Of a stretch of 64,000 nt of DNA, positions 7,873-16,833 are shown one piece after another. Numbering within the stretch: position 1 is the stretch's first letter; each line of letters starts with the position of its first letter. The translations under genes were made by a program, and so were the position numbers. The stretch is from Streptomyces sp. NBC_01451 (GTDB lineage Bacteria; Actinomycetota; Actinomycetes; Streptomycetales; Streptomycetaceae): assembly GCF_036227485.1 (NCBI RefSeq), contig NZ_CP109479.1:1550001-1614000 (forward strand), given 5' to 3'. The notes beneath the pieces were generated by a model. It saw only the letters and a list, made by a program, of their open reading frames with translations. It made no database searches and had not been told where the DNA came from.

Positions 7873-8598
7873 TCAGCGCTGCTGCGCCACCACGACCCAC
7901 TTCGAGGGCAGCACGATGCGGGTTCCGTCCGCTGTGTACTCCGTGGTGGTGAGCGGGAGTTCACCGCTCCCGAGGACCTTCAGGCCCGCCGCGCTCAGGT
8001 ACACGGGCACCGCCGAGTCCGCCACCTCGCCCGGTGCGATGCCGTGTTCGAGGACCGGGCGCAGTTTGGGCGGCGGGCCCTCGGGGCTCTGCGCGAGGCC
8101 CATCAGGATGGGGCGCGCGTCCTGCGACAGTTCGACCAGGAAGGCCCGGCCGCGCTGTCCGATGAGGGTCGCGATGCCGTCGACGAGGGTCTGCCGGTCG
8201 TCGGCGTCGCACTGGTGGAGCACCCCGCGCATGTACACGTTGGTGTCGCCGAGCTTTCCGTGCAGTGCCTCGACCTCGGTCTTCTCGGCGCAGTCGAGCA
8301 GTTCGTACTCGGCGGCGCCCTCCGGGTCGGCCTGGCGGGCGCGTTCCAGTGCCGCGGGCGAGAGGTCGGCGCCGACGACCCGGGTGAACCGGTCGGTGAG
8401 GAACCGGGTCTGGGTGCCGTTGCCGCAGCCGAGGTCCAGCAGGGGCAACTCGAAGTCCGCGAGGTGCGGTTCGAAGACGGCGAGGTGGAGACCGACGGTC
8501 AGCACGGGCTCCGCGTCCCAGAAGACGGCTCCCTGTCCGTGGGGGGCCTCGCGCCAGAAGCCCTCCCAGGCCTCCCTGTACCGACTCGTCACGCTCAT
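7873..8598 (-). CDS. Class I SAM-dependent methyltransferase
   Basis: The start is ATG 8598, six bases after a GGGGAG site; a TTG two codons upstream is less likely. The 241-residue protein has the Rossmann-fold methyltransferase pattern: motif I LPLLDLGCGNGTQT (about 68-80), an acidic end of strand 2 in VVGADLSPAALERARQA, and motif III-like EYELLDCAEK. The N-terminal REAWEGFWREAP segment is found in a Streptomyces subgroup of small-molecule methyltransferases. The substrate is unknown. It is followed by 237 bp of non-coding sequence up to the LAETG gene. Within that, TCACTTC (7733-7739) and GAAGTGA (7758-7764) form a loose inverted repeat upstream of the LAETG gene start. Confidence 0.85.
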   Translation of the reverse strand: MSVTSRYREAWEGFWREAPHGQGAVFWDAEPVLTVGLHLAVFEPHLADFELPLLDLGCGNGTQTRFLTDRFTRVVGADLSPAALERARQADPEGAAEYELLDCAEKTEVEALHGKLGDTNVYMRGVLHQCDADDRQTLVDGIATLIGQRGRAFLVELSQDARPILMGLAQSPEGPPPKLRPVLEHGIAPGEVADSAVPVYLSAAGLKVLGSGELPLTTTEYTADGTRIVLPSKWVVVAQQR

Positions 8599-8801
8599 GC
8601 CCAACTCCCCAGGGTGCGACGGCTGCCCGTCCGAGGTGACGGGCCAGTTCGGTCTACCGTGCCCCGGTTACGCCCACAAGCGCACCGCGCATACCTTCAC
8701 GGCTCGTTCGAGAGGTGTACGCCGGTGTGCGCCTCACACGCCTCCCCGGCCCCGCGGCAACGTCAATCCAAGCACAGGACACCGACATCGACTGCGGGAC
8801 G

Positions 8802-11279
8802 TCAGCGTCGGCGTGGCAAGGTGAGTTCGAACCACACGGTCTTGCCCGCCCCGGTACGGCTCGCCCCCCACTCCCGGGCCAGCGTGCTCACCACGCGCAG
8901 CCCGCGGCCGGCCTCGGCCGTGGGCTCGGCGCTGAGCAGTGTGGGCAGGGTGTGGTCGTCGTCGTCCACCTCGCACAGCAGGGTCTCGCCGCGCACGAGA
9001 CGAAGCACGACGGGACGCGCGTGCGAGTGCCGTACGGCGTTGGTGACGAGTTCGCCGACCAGCAGTTCGGAGACGTCCACCAGCCGCGCCAGGCCCCAGT
9101 CGTGGAGCTGTTCGCGGACCACGGCACGGGCCCGGCGGACCTCGGCCGGGTCGAGGGCGAGCCGCCATTCGGCGACGTCGTCCGGTTCGATGCCGTTGAG
9201 TCTGGCCATCAGCAGCGCCACGTCGTCCTTGCGGCCTCCGCGTACGTTCAGGGCGCGGATGATCGTGTCGCAGGCGTCGTCCATGGAGGCGGCCGGGTGG
9301 GCGGCGGACTCGCAGAGCGTCGCCAGGCCCACGCCGATGTCCTCCCCGCGTACCTCGACGAGGCCGTCGGTGCACATCACGAGCCGGTCGCCGGGCTCCA
9401 CGCGCACGCGTACCGCCTCGAAGGGCACCCCGCCGACGCCGATGGGCGCACCGGTGGGCAGGTCGAGCAGCTCGCTCCGGCCGTCCACCGCGCGGACCAG
9501 CACGGGCGGTATATGGCCCGCGTTGGCGAGGTGCAGCTCACCGGCGATCGGGTCGTAGACGGCGTAGAGGCAGGTCGCGAGGTAGTTGTCGCCGAGGCGC
9601 TGGGCGAGGTCGTCGAGGTTGCGCAGGAGCTGGGCGGGCGGCAGGTCGAGGGCGGCCATGGTCTGGACGGCCGTACGCAACTGGCCCATCATCGCTGCCG
9701 AGTTGAGGCCGTGTCCCATCACGTCGCCGACGACGAGGGCGGTACGGGCGCCCGGCAGTTTCACGGAGTCGAACCAGTCGCCGCCGACGCGGCCCAGCAG
9801 TGTGCCGGGCAGATAGCGGGTGGCGATGTCGCAGCCCGCCATGCGTGCGGGGATCTGCGGCAGCATGCTGTCCTGGAGGGTCTCGGCGACGCTCTCCTGG
9901 TAGGTGTACATGCGCGCGTTGTCGAGCACGAGGCCCGCGCGGGCGGCGAGTTCGGCGCCGGTGACGCGGTCCATGTCGTTGAACTCGACGCGCTCGGGGT
10001 GGCGCAGCAGGATCATGAAGCCGAGGACGACGTTGCGGGCCTTCAGCGGGACGACCAGCATGGAGCGGCCGGTGATCAGCGGCCGGATGTCACGCTTCTC
10101 GAACTGCGAGGCGATCATGTGCCCCATCTGTTCGCTGATGCGCGGCACGAGGACGGGCTGACCGCTGGTCATGCACTGGAAGAACGGGGTGTGCGCCGGG
10201 AACGGCATGGCCTCGCCGACCGGTACGACGTCGTCCCAGCGGCCCGGTTCGTCGGTGTGCTCCAGGGCGACGCGGTGCCACATCGTCGTCGTGTCCGGCA
10301 CTCCGTCGGAGAAACCCTCACCCGCGACGACCTGTTCACGCAGATAGGTGCCCGCCACGTCCGTGAAGCGGGGGACGACGGCCCTGCTGACCTCGATGAT
10401 CGTGCGGGACAGGTCGAGCGAGGTGCCGATGCGCCCGCTGACGTCGTTGAGGAACTCCAGCCGCTCGCGCACCGCCGCGTGTTCGAGGTCCTCGACGTCG
10501 TCCTGGAGGTCCTCGGGCAGGGGCTCGCCTGCCTGGACCGCGCGGGCCGCCCGCTCCCGGCGGGCCTTGCGCTCGGCGCGCCGGGGCACGCCCCAGTCGG
10601 GGGTGACCGGGACCAGGTCGTTCTGGCTGAACTCCAGTACGGGATAGCCCAGTTCGAGGATCTGGGAGACGATGCGGGCGCTTTCCCCGACACTCATGCT
10701 GGGCAGGATCTCGGGGAGCCTGCGGGCCAGTTCGTCGGCGCCGGGGAAGTTGGTGTGCAGGGCGAATCCGGGCGCGATGCGCTCGACAGCGACCTCGTCG
10801 TCCTCCTGGCGCAGGACGTCGGTGTCGGCGGCGAGCACGAGGAGTCGCTCGTGGCCCGGGCCCACCAGGGGGTAGGCCCACCAGAGCACGTCGACGCGTT
10901 CGCCGTCCCGGCCGGGCACCGTGAGACGGGCGCGGCCCGCGGCCGGGTAGGACAGCCGGCCGTCGAGGGAGGACTCCAGGTCGGGTCCGAGTCCGTCGTA
11001 GGCCGCGTACGGCCCGTAGGGCGTCGAGTCATCGTCGTCGGTACCGGTGTCGGGGAGGGCACCGGAGACGGGCAGGAGGTCGACGGCGGGCCGGCCGAGG
11101 GCTTCCTCCCGGGAGGCGCCGAACAGGCGTCGCGCGCCCCGGCTCCAGTGCGAGACCAGGCCTTCACGGTCGACCACGACCACGGCCAGCGGGATACGGC
11201 CGGCCGCGGCGTGCTCCGCCGGCGCGCTCTCCTCAGCCCCGCGGGCGGGAGGTGCGCCCGGCTCGGTGCCACGGTCCAT
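8802..11279 (-). CDS. PP2C-type serine phosphatase with PAS, GAF and anti-sigma-type kinase domains (SpoIIE/RsbU-like)
   Basis: The start is ATG 11279 (MDRGTEPGAPP) after AAGGGG; the frame stays open to 11402 without a better signal. The 825-residue protein has a PAS domain at about 30-150 (VVVDREGLVSHWSRGARRLFG), a second sensor region to about 260, a GAF domain at about 285-460, a SpoIIE PP2C phosphatase at about 480-690 (metal Asp in GGDWFDSVKL and VVGDVMGHGLNSA, then MCTDGLVEVR) and a C-terminal HATPase_c module at about 700-825 (ELVTNAVRHSHA, AGRGLRVVSTLAREWGASRTGAGKTVWFEL). Proteins of this type both dephosphorylate anti-sigma-factor antagonists and carry an RsbW-like kinase domain, so it should gate an alternative sigma factor. 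Partner genes are not adjacent. No membrane segments; cytoplasmic. Confidence 0.93.
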   Translation of the reverse strand: MDRGTEPGAPPARGAEESAPAEHAAAGRIPLAVVVVDREGLVSHWSRGARRLFGASREEALGRPAVDLLPVSGALPDTGTDDDDSTPYGPYAAYDGLGPDLESSLDGRLSYPAAGRARLTVPGRDGERVDVLWWAYPLVGPGHERLLVLAADTDVLRQEDDEVAVERIAPGFALHTNFPGADELARRLPEILPSMSVGESARIVSQILELGYPVLEFSQNDLVPVTPDWGVPRRAERKARRERAARAVQAGEPLPEDLQDDVEDLEHAAVRERLEFLNDVSGRIGTSLDLSRTIIEVSRAVVPRFTDVAGTYLREQVVAGEGFSDGVPDTTTMWHRVALEHTDEPGRWDDVVPVGEAMPFPAHTPFFQCMTSGQPVLVPRISEQMGHMIASQFEKRDIRPLITGRSMLVVPLKARNVVLGFMILLRHPERVEFNDMDRVTGAELAARAGLVLDNARMYTYQESVAETLQDSMLPQIPARMAGCDIATRYLPGTLLGRVGGDWFDSVKLPGARTALVVGDVMGHGLNSAAMMGQLRTAVQTMAALDLPPAQLLRNLDDLAQRLGDNYLATCLYAVYDPIAGELHLANAGHIPPVLVRAVDGRSELLDLPTGAPIGVGGVPFEAVRVRVEPGDRLVMCTDGLVEVRGEDIGVGLATLCESAAHPAASMDDACDTIIRALNVRGGRKDDVALLMARLNGIEPDDVAEWRLALDPAEVRRARAVVREQLHDWGLARLVDVSELLVGELVTNAVRHSHARPVVLRLVRGETLLCEVDDDDHTLPTLLSAEPTAEAGRGLRVVSTLAREWGASRTGAGKTVWFELTLPRRR

Positions 11280-11421
11280 GGCGCAGGCCCCTTCTTCCCA
11301 CGGCTCCGCAAGATCTGTGCCGTCCTCACCACCGTACGGCGCCGGTCGGTCGCGATGTGTGGCAATCCGGTAATTGGTCCTGGCCGGTCCGCTCCGGCGC
11401 ACGGTCGCGCGCCCCGCCCGC

Positions 11422-13845
11422 TCAGTCCCCGTGCCCGAGCCGGAGGTCGCGTTCCGTACGGTCGCCGCCGGCCACCTGGAGGACGGTGGCGACCGGCGGG
11501 TAACCGGAGGCGATGACCGTGTACTCGCCGGAGGACAGGTCCAGGAAGCCGAACGTCCCGTCGGCCGGGGTGGTGAGCGTGTCCACGACGTTGCCGGCCA
11601 TGTCGAGCAGGGTCACCCGCGCGTCCTCGACGGGCCGTCCGCCGCCGGCCCGCACGGTGCCCTTCAGGACGGCGCCGCCCGCGAGTCGGACGTCCTGAAG
11701 GGTCTCCCGGGACGCCCGCACGGTGACGGGGAGGGCGGCGGGGCTGAAGGCGGGAGCACTGGCGGCGAGGGTGTACTCGCCGGCCACCAGCTCGGTGATG
11801 ACGTACCGGCCCTCGTAGCCGCTGCGGGTGGTGGCGACGACCTCGCCGTGTCCGTCGGTGAGCGTGACGGTGGCGTCCGGGACCGCGGTGCCGTCCGCGG
11901 TCAGCACCCGGCCCGCCAGGCGCCCCGCGCCGCCGAGGACGAGGTCCAGTTCGACGGGCCGCTCGCCGACGGTCACGGTGACCGCCTGCGGCTGGTGGCC
12001 GCCCGCTGCGGCGATCAGGACGTACGCGCCCGGGCCCGGCGTGGACAGCGCGTACCGCCCGTCCTCGGCACTCGCGCCGCGCCCGATCTGCGCACCCGTG
12101 ACATCGATGAGGGTGAGCGCCGCGCGGGGTACGACGGTCCCGTCCGGGTGCTGGACGGTGCCGCACACCGGGATTCCGGCGTCGTGCGGCGGGCGCGACG
12201 CGACGGAGGTCTCCCCGCCCGAAGGGTGGGGGAAGGCCACCGGGACCGCCAGGGTGGCCGTGGTGCCCGTGGAGTCGGGGGCGGCGGGAGCCGTGTGGTG
12301 GGACACCAGCGGTTTCTCCTTGAGGAAGAAGGCGATGAGCAGACCGACGACCAGCACCGGCACGAGGTACAGGAAGACGCGCGGCATGGCGTCGGCGTAC
12401 GCCCTGATGTAGCTGTCGCGCAGCTCCGGGGGAAGCGCGTGGACGAGCTGCGGGGTGATCGAGTCGGGTTCGGGGAGACGGGCTCCCGCGCGCGTGGGGA
12501 GGCTCTTCCGCAGGGACTCGGCGAGCCGGTTTGCGAAGAGGGTGCCGAAGACCGCGGCGCCGACGCTGCCGCCGATCTGCCGGAAGTAGTTGTTGGCGCT
12601 GGTCGCGGTGCCGAGGTCGGCGGGGCGCACGGAGTTCTGCACGGCGAGGACCAGGACCGGCATCACCATGCCGATGCCGGCGCCGAGGAGGGCCATCCAG
12701 AGGCTGTAGTGCAGCCGGGGCGTGTCCGCTTCGAGGCGGGACAGCAGCCACATGCCGAGCACGGCCAGGGCGCTGCCCAGGACCGGCCAGATCTTGTAGC
12801 GGCCGGTGTGGCTGATGAGCTGCCCGGAGACGATCGACGCGCCGACGATGCCGGCCATCATGGGCAGCATCAGCAGACCGGACTCGGTGGCGCTGGCGCC
12901 GTCGACCATCTGGAGGAAGGTCGGCAGATAGCTGGCGGCCCCGAACAGCGCCACGCCGATCACCAGGCCCACCAGGCCGGTGACGTTGAAGACGGAGTCC
13001 CTGAACAGCCGCAGCGGGATGAGGGGTTCGGGCGCGAAGTGCTCGGCGACGACGAAGAGCACGGCCGCCACGACCGCTCCGGCGCCGAGGCCGAGGATCT
13101 CGCGCGAGCGCCACGCGTACTCGGTGCCGCCCCAACTGGTCAGCAGGACCAGGCAGGTCGAGGCCGTGGCGAGCAGCAGCGCCCCGAGGACGTCGAGGCG
13201 GGCCTTGGCCGTGGGCTTCGGCAGTTTCAGTACGACGGTGACGACGGCCAGCGTCAGCAGGCCGAACGGCACGTTGAACCAGAAGCACCACCGCCAGGAG
13301 AGGTGGTCGGTGAAGTAGCCGCCCAGCAGGGGGCCGGCGACCGAGGCGAGGCCGAACGCGGCGCCGATCAGGCCCATGAAGCGCCCACGTTCGCGCGGCG
13401 GCACGATGTCCGCGATGATCGCCTGGACACCGATCATCAACCCGCCCGCGCCGACGCCCTGGAGGGCGCGGAAGGCGATGAGCTGGTCCATGGTCCGCGC
13501 CCGGCCGGCCAGCGCCGAGCCGATGACGAAGACGACGATCGCGAACTGGAACACGCCCTTGCGGCCGAGCAGATCGCCGAGCTTGCCGTAGACCGGCAGT
13601 CCGACGGTGGCGGTGAGCAGGTACGCGGTGATCGCCCAGGACATCCTGTCCAGGCCGTGCAGCTCGCCGACGATCTTCGGGAGCGCGGTGGCGACGATCA
13701 TCTGCTCCAGGGCTGCGAGCAGCAGCGCGAGCATGAGCCCGAAGAACACCAACCGGACCTGGCGCGGGCCGAGTTGCACAGGTCCGGGCGGGGGTGGCGC
13801 GAGCGCGGTCGCCGGTTCGTCCTGCACCAGAGTGATCCCGCCCAC
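11422..13845 (-). CDS. MFS drug exporter (DHA2/EmrB-QacA type, 14 TM) fused to three carboxypeptidase-regulatory-like repeats
   Basis: The start is GTG 13845, six bases after a strong GGGGAG. An upstream codon at 13866 includes that site and is rejected. The first 500 or so residues of the 807-residue product are a 14-helix proton antiporter: [20 protein letters not shown] (motif D1), [13 protein letters not shown] (motif A), [12 protein letters not shown] (motif B) and [14 protein letters not shown] (motif C). After a linker (about 500-550) come three repeats of about 75-80 residues, each with the pattern G-x-V-x-x-x-D-G-x-x-V-x-x-A-x-V-T-L-x-D and then D/E-G-R-Y-x-x-x-x-L/P-x-x-G-x-Y-x-V. 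This is the transthyretin-like fold of carboxypeptidase regulatory domains. If 14 helices are right, the repeats lie inside the cell. Substrate unknown. Confidence 0.9.
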   Translation of the reverse strand: MGGITLVQDEPATALAPPPPGPVQLGPRQVRLVFFGLMLALLLAALEQMIVATALPKIVGELHGLDRMSWAITAYLLTATVGLPVYGKLGDLLGRKGVFQFAIVVFVIGSALAGRARTMDQLIAFRALQGVGAGGLMIGVQAIIADIVPPRERGRFMGLIGAAFGLASVAGPLLGGYFTDHLSWRWCFWFNVPFGLLTLAVVTVVLKLPKPTAKARLDVLGALLLATASTCLVLLTSWGGTEYAWRSREILGLGAGAVVAAVLFVVAEHFAPEPLIPLRLFRDSVFNVTGLVGLVIGVALFGAASYLPTFLQMVDGASATESGLLMLPMMAGIVGASIVSGQLISHTGRYKIWPVLGSALAVLGMWLLSRLEADTPRLHYSLWMALLGAGIGMVMPVLVLAVQNSVRPADLGTATSANNYFRQIGGSVGAAVFGTLFANRLAESLRKSLPTRAGARLPEPDSITPQLVHALPPELRDSYIRAYADAMPRVFLYLVPVLVVGLLIAFFLKEKPLVSHHTAPAAPDSTGTTATLAVPVAFPHPSGGETSVASRPPHDAGIPVCGTVQHPDGTVVPRAALTLIDVTGAQIGRGASAEDGRYALSTPGPGAYVLIAAAGGHQPQAVTVTVGERPVELDLVLGGAGRLAGRVLTADGTAVPDATVTLTDGHGEVVATTRSGYEGRYVITELVAGEYTLAASAPAFSPAALPVTVRASRETLQDVRLAGGAVLKGTVRAGGGRPVEDARVTLLDMAGNVVDTLTTPADGTFGFLDLSSGEYTVIASGYPPVATVLQVAGGDRTERDLRLGHGD

Positions 13846-14007
13846 GTACCGCTCCCCTCGTCGCACCTACCGACAATTCCCGCTTTGGGCGACAACTGCG
13901 AGCAAGCGCGACGAGTTACGGCGTACCGGTACATGGGACGGAGATCCACTCGAACCGGTGAGGTGCGGGGGCGGGAGCCAACGCCCCTGAAGGGGTTGCC
14001 CCTTGGG

Positions 14008-14451
14008 CTACTTCTCCACCTCGGCGGCGAGCTTGTCGAGGAGGCCGTCGTAGATGCGGGCGAGACCCTTGGGGGCGAAGGTCCGCTCGAAGAAGCCGCC
14101 GATGCCGCCGGCGCCGTCCCAGACGCTGGTGACGACGACCCGCGACTTCCCCTCGCCGGCCGGGGTGACGCGCCAGGTGGTGACCATCGAGGAGTTGCGG
14201 TCCTTCTCCACGAGTTCACCGTCGGTGGGCTCGCTGACCTCCAGCAGACAGTCCCGGACGCGCTTCTTGGTGGCCTGGAGCTTCCAGTGGACGAGGGTGC
14301 CCTCGCCGTCGCCGCCCTCGCGCACCTCGTACTCGCTGAACTGCTCCGGCATCACCTTCGCGCGCGTGCCGCTGTATTCGGCGAGGGCGTCGAACACCGT
14401 CTCCGCGTCCGCCGCGACGATGCGCTCCGTGGTGGCCTCGACCTGCGCCAT
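14008..14451 (-). CDS. SRPBCC family (START-like) protein
   Basis: A 147-residue protein starting at ATG 14451, ideally placed behind GGAGG. It shows the polyketide-cyclase/dehydrase helix-grip pattern: an N-terminal strand VEATTERIVAADAETVFDALAEYSG, a central VHWKLQATKKRVRDCLLEVSEPT, and a long C-terminal helix FAPKGLARIYDGLLDKLAAEVEK that closes the ligand cavity. Members bind hydrophobic ligands; the ligand here is unknown. It is divergent from the radical SAM gene. The 194-bp gap between the two starts holds the SOS box. Confidence 0.87.
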   Translation of the reverse strand: MAQVEATTERIVAADAETVFDALAEYSGTRAKVMPEQFSEYEVREGGDGEGTLVHWKLQATKKRVRDCLLEVSEPTDGELVEKDRNSSMVTTWRVTPAGEGKSRVVVTSVWDGAGGIGGFFERTFAPKGLARIYDGLLDKLAAEVEK

Positions 14452-14601
14452 TGCGTTCCTCCAGCAGCTGGTTCTTCGGGGGTTCGCGCTCACCCAACCA
14501 CCCCGCCGCCCGGCCGCCCAAATCGGGGTCCCGCAAGGGGTCCGGCGGGGGCACCGCCCAGGAGCTTCACAACACTCGAACATACGATCGCACGATCAAG
14601 G

Positions 14602-14613
14602 GAACATGTGTTC
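14602..14613 (+). promoter_or_regulatory. SOS (LexA) box GAACATGTGTTC upstream of the radical SAM gene
   Basis: This is an exact match to the Gram-positive/actinobacterial LexA consensus GAAC-N4-GTTC. It lies 33 bp upstream of the ATG at 14646 and directly before TATTCT (14614-14619), a plausible -10 hexamer, so LexA would block the promoter. A weaker half-matching site, GAACATACGATC, lies at 14579-14590. The gene controlled belongs to the Rv2578c family, which is LexA-regulated in Mycobacterium tuberculosis. Confidence 0.82.
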
Positions 14614-14645
14614 TATTCTGTGGCCAGTGCTACCGAGGAGGTGTC

Positions 14646-15698
14646 ATGCGCTGGGAGAACCTCACAGTGGAGCCCGGCTCCGGCCCGGCCGACGCCGCGT
14701 TGTTCGGCGCGGACGCGGTGACCACCCGTACCTTCGACTCCCCCGAGTTCCGCGGGATCACCTTCCACGAGATCCGGGCCCGTTCGATCATCAACCGGGT
14801 CCCCGGGGCCTCTCGCATGCCGTTCGAATGGACGGTGAACCCCTATCGGGGCTGCACGCACGCCTGCGTGTACTGCTTCGCGCGCAGGACGCACAGCTAT
14901 CTGGACCTCGACACCGGTCTCGGCTTCGACTCCCAGATCGTCGTCAAGGTGAACGCCCCGGAGCTGCTGCGCCGCCAGCTCGGCTCGCGCCACTGGCTCG
15001 GCGAGCACATCGCGATGGGCACCAACGTCGACTGCTACCAGCGCGCGGAGGGCCGCTACCGGCTGATGCCGGGCATCCTCACCGCCCTGCGCGACCACGC
15101 GAACCCCTTCTCGATCCTGACGAAGGGCACCCTGATCCTGCGCGACCTCGACCTGCTGGTGCAGGCCTCCCAGGTCACGGATGTCGGCATCTCGGTCTCC
15201 GTCGGCTTCACCGACCCCGACCTGTGGCGCACGGTCGAGCCGGGGACCCCCGCTCCGGAACGGCGCCTGGACGTCGTACGGGCACTGGGCGAGCACGGCA
15301 TCGGCTGCGGGGTGCTGATGGCGCCCGTGCTCCCGTTCCTCAGCGACCACCCGGCCCAACTGCGGGCGACCGTGCGGGCGATCGCCGCCTCCGGGGCCGC
15401 CTCCGTGACCCCGCTGGTGCTGCATCTGCGTCCCGGGGCCCGCGAGTGGTACATGGCCTGGCTCGGGCAGCACCACCCGCATCTGGTGCGCCGGTACGAG
15501 CGGTTGTACGCGGAGGGCGCCTACGCCCCCAAGTGGTACCAGCGCCGGATCACCCGCCAGGTCCACGAGCTGGCCCAGGAGTACGGGATGGGTCCCACGC
15601 GCGCGGGGATGCCGCGCAGGATTCCGGCACCCGTAGGGACGGACTCCGCCGAGCCCGCCACCGGGGCACCCGGGCCGGTCCAGCTGACCCTGCTCTGA
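14646..15698 (+). CDS. Radical SAM protein, Rv2578c family (SPL-like)
   Basis: The start is ATG 14646 behind GAGGAGG, giving 350 residues. The iron-sulfur cluster motif is CxxxCxxC: Cys70, Cys74 and Cys77 in RGCTHACVYCFAR. The following GTNVDCYQRAEGRYRLMPGIL segment and the GTPAPERRLDVVRAL helix are typical of the spore-photoproduct-lyase-like branch named for Rv2578c. These enzymes cleave S-adenosylmethionine to a 5'-deoxyadenosyl radical; the target is unknown, but DNA-damage induction of the mycobacterial orthologue and the SOS box here suggest a DNA repair or nucleotide role. The GNAT gene follows 12 bp later and is probably co-transcribed. Confidence 0.92.
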   Translation: MRWENLTVEPGSGPADAALFGADAVTTRTFDSPEFRGITFHEIRARSIINRVPGASRMPFEWTVNPYRGCTHACVYCFARRTHSYLDLDTGLGFDSQIVVKVNAPELLRRQLGSRHWLGEHIAMGTNVDCYQRAEGRYRLMPGILTALRDHANPFSILTKGTLILRDLDLLVQASQVTDVGISVSVGFTDPDLWRTVEPGTPAPERRLDVVRALGEHGIGCGVLMAPVLPFLSDHPAQLRATVRAIAASGAASVTPLVLHLRPGAREWYMAWLGQHHPHLVRRYERLYAEGAYAPKWYQRRITRQVHELAQEYGMGPTRAGMPRRIPAPVGTDSAEPATGAPGPVQLTLL

Positions 15699-15710
15699 AA
15701 GGGTGCCCCC

Positions 15711-16238
15711 ATGAACGACCCGATCCTCGTGCGCGAGATGGCCCTCGACGACTGCGACCGCGTGTCCGAGATACGTATCCGGGGCTGGCAGCACGCCTAC
15801 AAGGGCCTGATGCCGCAGCCGTATCTCGACGCCCTCAGCGTGACGGAGGACGCCGAGCGCCGGCGGACGTTCTTCGTGCGGGCCGGGTCGGAGGTCGTCA
15901 ACCTGGTCGCGGAGCAGGCCGGGGAAGTCGTCGGCTGGGCCTGTCACGGGCCCTACCGGGACGGCGAGATCCGCACCGACGACGCCGAGTTGTACGCGAT
16001 CTACGTGGACGCCGGGCGGTTCGGCGCCGGAGTCGGACAGTCGCTGCTGCGGGAGGCGGTACGCCGGTGCGCCGATGCCCAGCACCGGCGCATGCTCCTG
16101 TGGGTCCTCCGGGACAACGACCGCGCCCGGCACTTCTACGAGCGGGCGGGGTTCACCGCCGACGGCGCCGAGGAGCCCTTCGACGTGGACGGGGTCGCCG
16201 TACCGGAGGTGCGGTACGTGCGGGAACTGCTCGGCTGA
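15711..16238 (+). CDS. GNAT family N-acetyltransferase
   Basis: A 175-residue protein starting at ATG 15711, 12 bp after the radical SAM stop and behind GGGTG. It shows VREMALDDCDRVSEIRIRGW (strand 1 and helix 1), the acidic ELYAIYVDAGRFGAGVGQSLLREAVRRC block, in which R-x-x-G-x-G is the CoA pyrophosphate loop, and LLWVLRDNDRARHFYERAGF, where N and the final Y-E-R-A-G-F mark the acceptor side. The opening HAYKGLMP and a long second helix are typical of small-molecule or antibiotic-modifying GNATs in Streptomyces. Substrate unknown. As a likely partner in the SOS-controlled transcript it might be damage-inducible. Confidence 0.88.
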   Translation: MNDPILVREMALDDCDRVSEIRIRGWQHAYKGLMPQPYLDALSVTEDAERRRTFFVRAGSEVVNLVAEQAGEVVGWACHGPYRDGEIRTDDAELYAIYVDAGRFGAGVGQSLLREAVRRCADAQHRRMLLWVLRDNDRARHFYERAGFTADGAEEPFDVDGVAVPEVRYVRELLG

Positions 16239-16251
16239 CAGCTCCCCGGGG

Positions 16252-16833
16252 TCACCTCTGCCTCGGGATGCGCGCCAGCGCGTGCACCGCGGCCTCGGCG
16301 AGCGCCGGGTGCGCGAGCGCCTCGTTCAGGACCGGTGCCGCCCGCCGGTCCCCCAGCGTGCCCAGCGCCTCGACACAGGCGAGCGCCACCCGTCGGTGCG
16401 GGTCGTGCGGTTTCAGGCGGCGGGCCAGTGTGGTGATCAGCGCGGGCACGGACTCGGGGGCGCGCAGCTGGGCCAGCAGCCGGACCGGGTGGAGGGCGTA
16501 GGCGACGCGCAGTTCGTTGGTGGCGAGGGCCGCTGCCGCCCGGGCCGTGCGCGGATCGCCGAGGCGGGCCAGGGCGTACGCGGCGGAGGAGCAGCGCTGC
16601 GGGTCACGGTGGTTGAGGAGGAGGACCAGTGCCTCGAAGGCCCGCCGGTCCCCGGCGAGCCCCAGGCGGAAGGCGGCCAACTCCCTGGCCCACAGCGGCT
16701 GCCCGGGTGCGGTGAGGACATCGGCCAGCTCGTCGAGGTCGCCGGTCGCCACCAGGTTCTCGTACGCCCCCGAGCTCGCCGCTCCGGCCTCGGACCGTAA
16801 ACGCTCCGTGAGTGATCGCAACTCTTCGTCCAT
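16252..16833 (-). CDS. HEAT/PBS-lyase repeat protein (TTA codon at residue 12)
   Basis: A 193-residue protein starting at ATG 16833 (MDEELRSLTERL); reading further upstream gives no plausible start. From about residue 40 it is a series of helical pairs with the alternating hydrophobic pattern of HEAT/PBS-lyase repeats, such as ARELAAFRLGLAGDRRAFEALV, CSSAAYALARLGDPRTARA, VALACVEALGTLGDRRAAPVL and LAEAAVHALARIP. Such repeats are protein-binding scaffolds. Leu12 is encoded by TTA (16798-16800), the codon read by the bldA tRNA, so production may be tied to development. It converges on the GNAT gene with a 13-bp gap. No enzyme motif is visible. Confidence 0.85.
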   Translation of the reverse strand: MDEELRSLTERLRSEAGAASSGAYENLVATGDLDELADVLTAPGQPLWARELAAFRLGLAGDRRAFEALVLLLNHRDPQRCSSAAYALARLGDPRTARAAAALATNELRVAYALHPVRLLAQLRAPESVPALITTLARRLKPHDPHRRVALACVEALGTLGDRRAAPVLNEALAHPALAEAAVHALARIPRQR

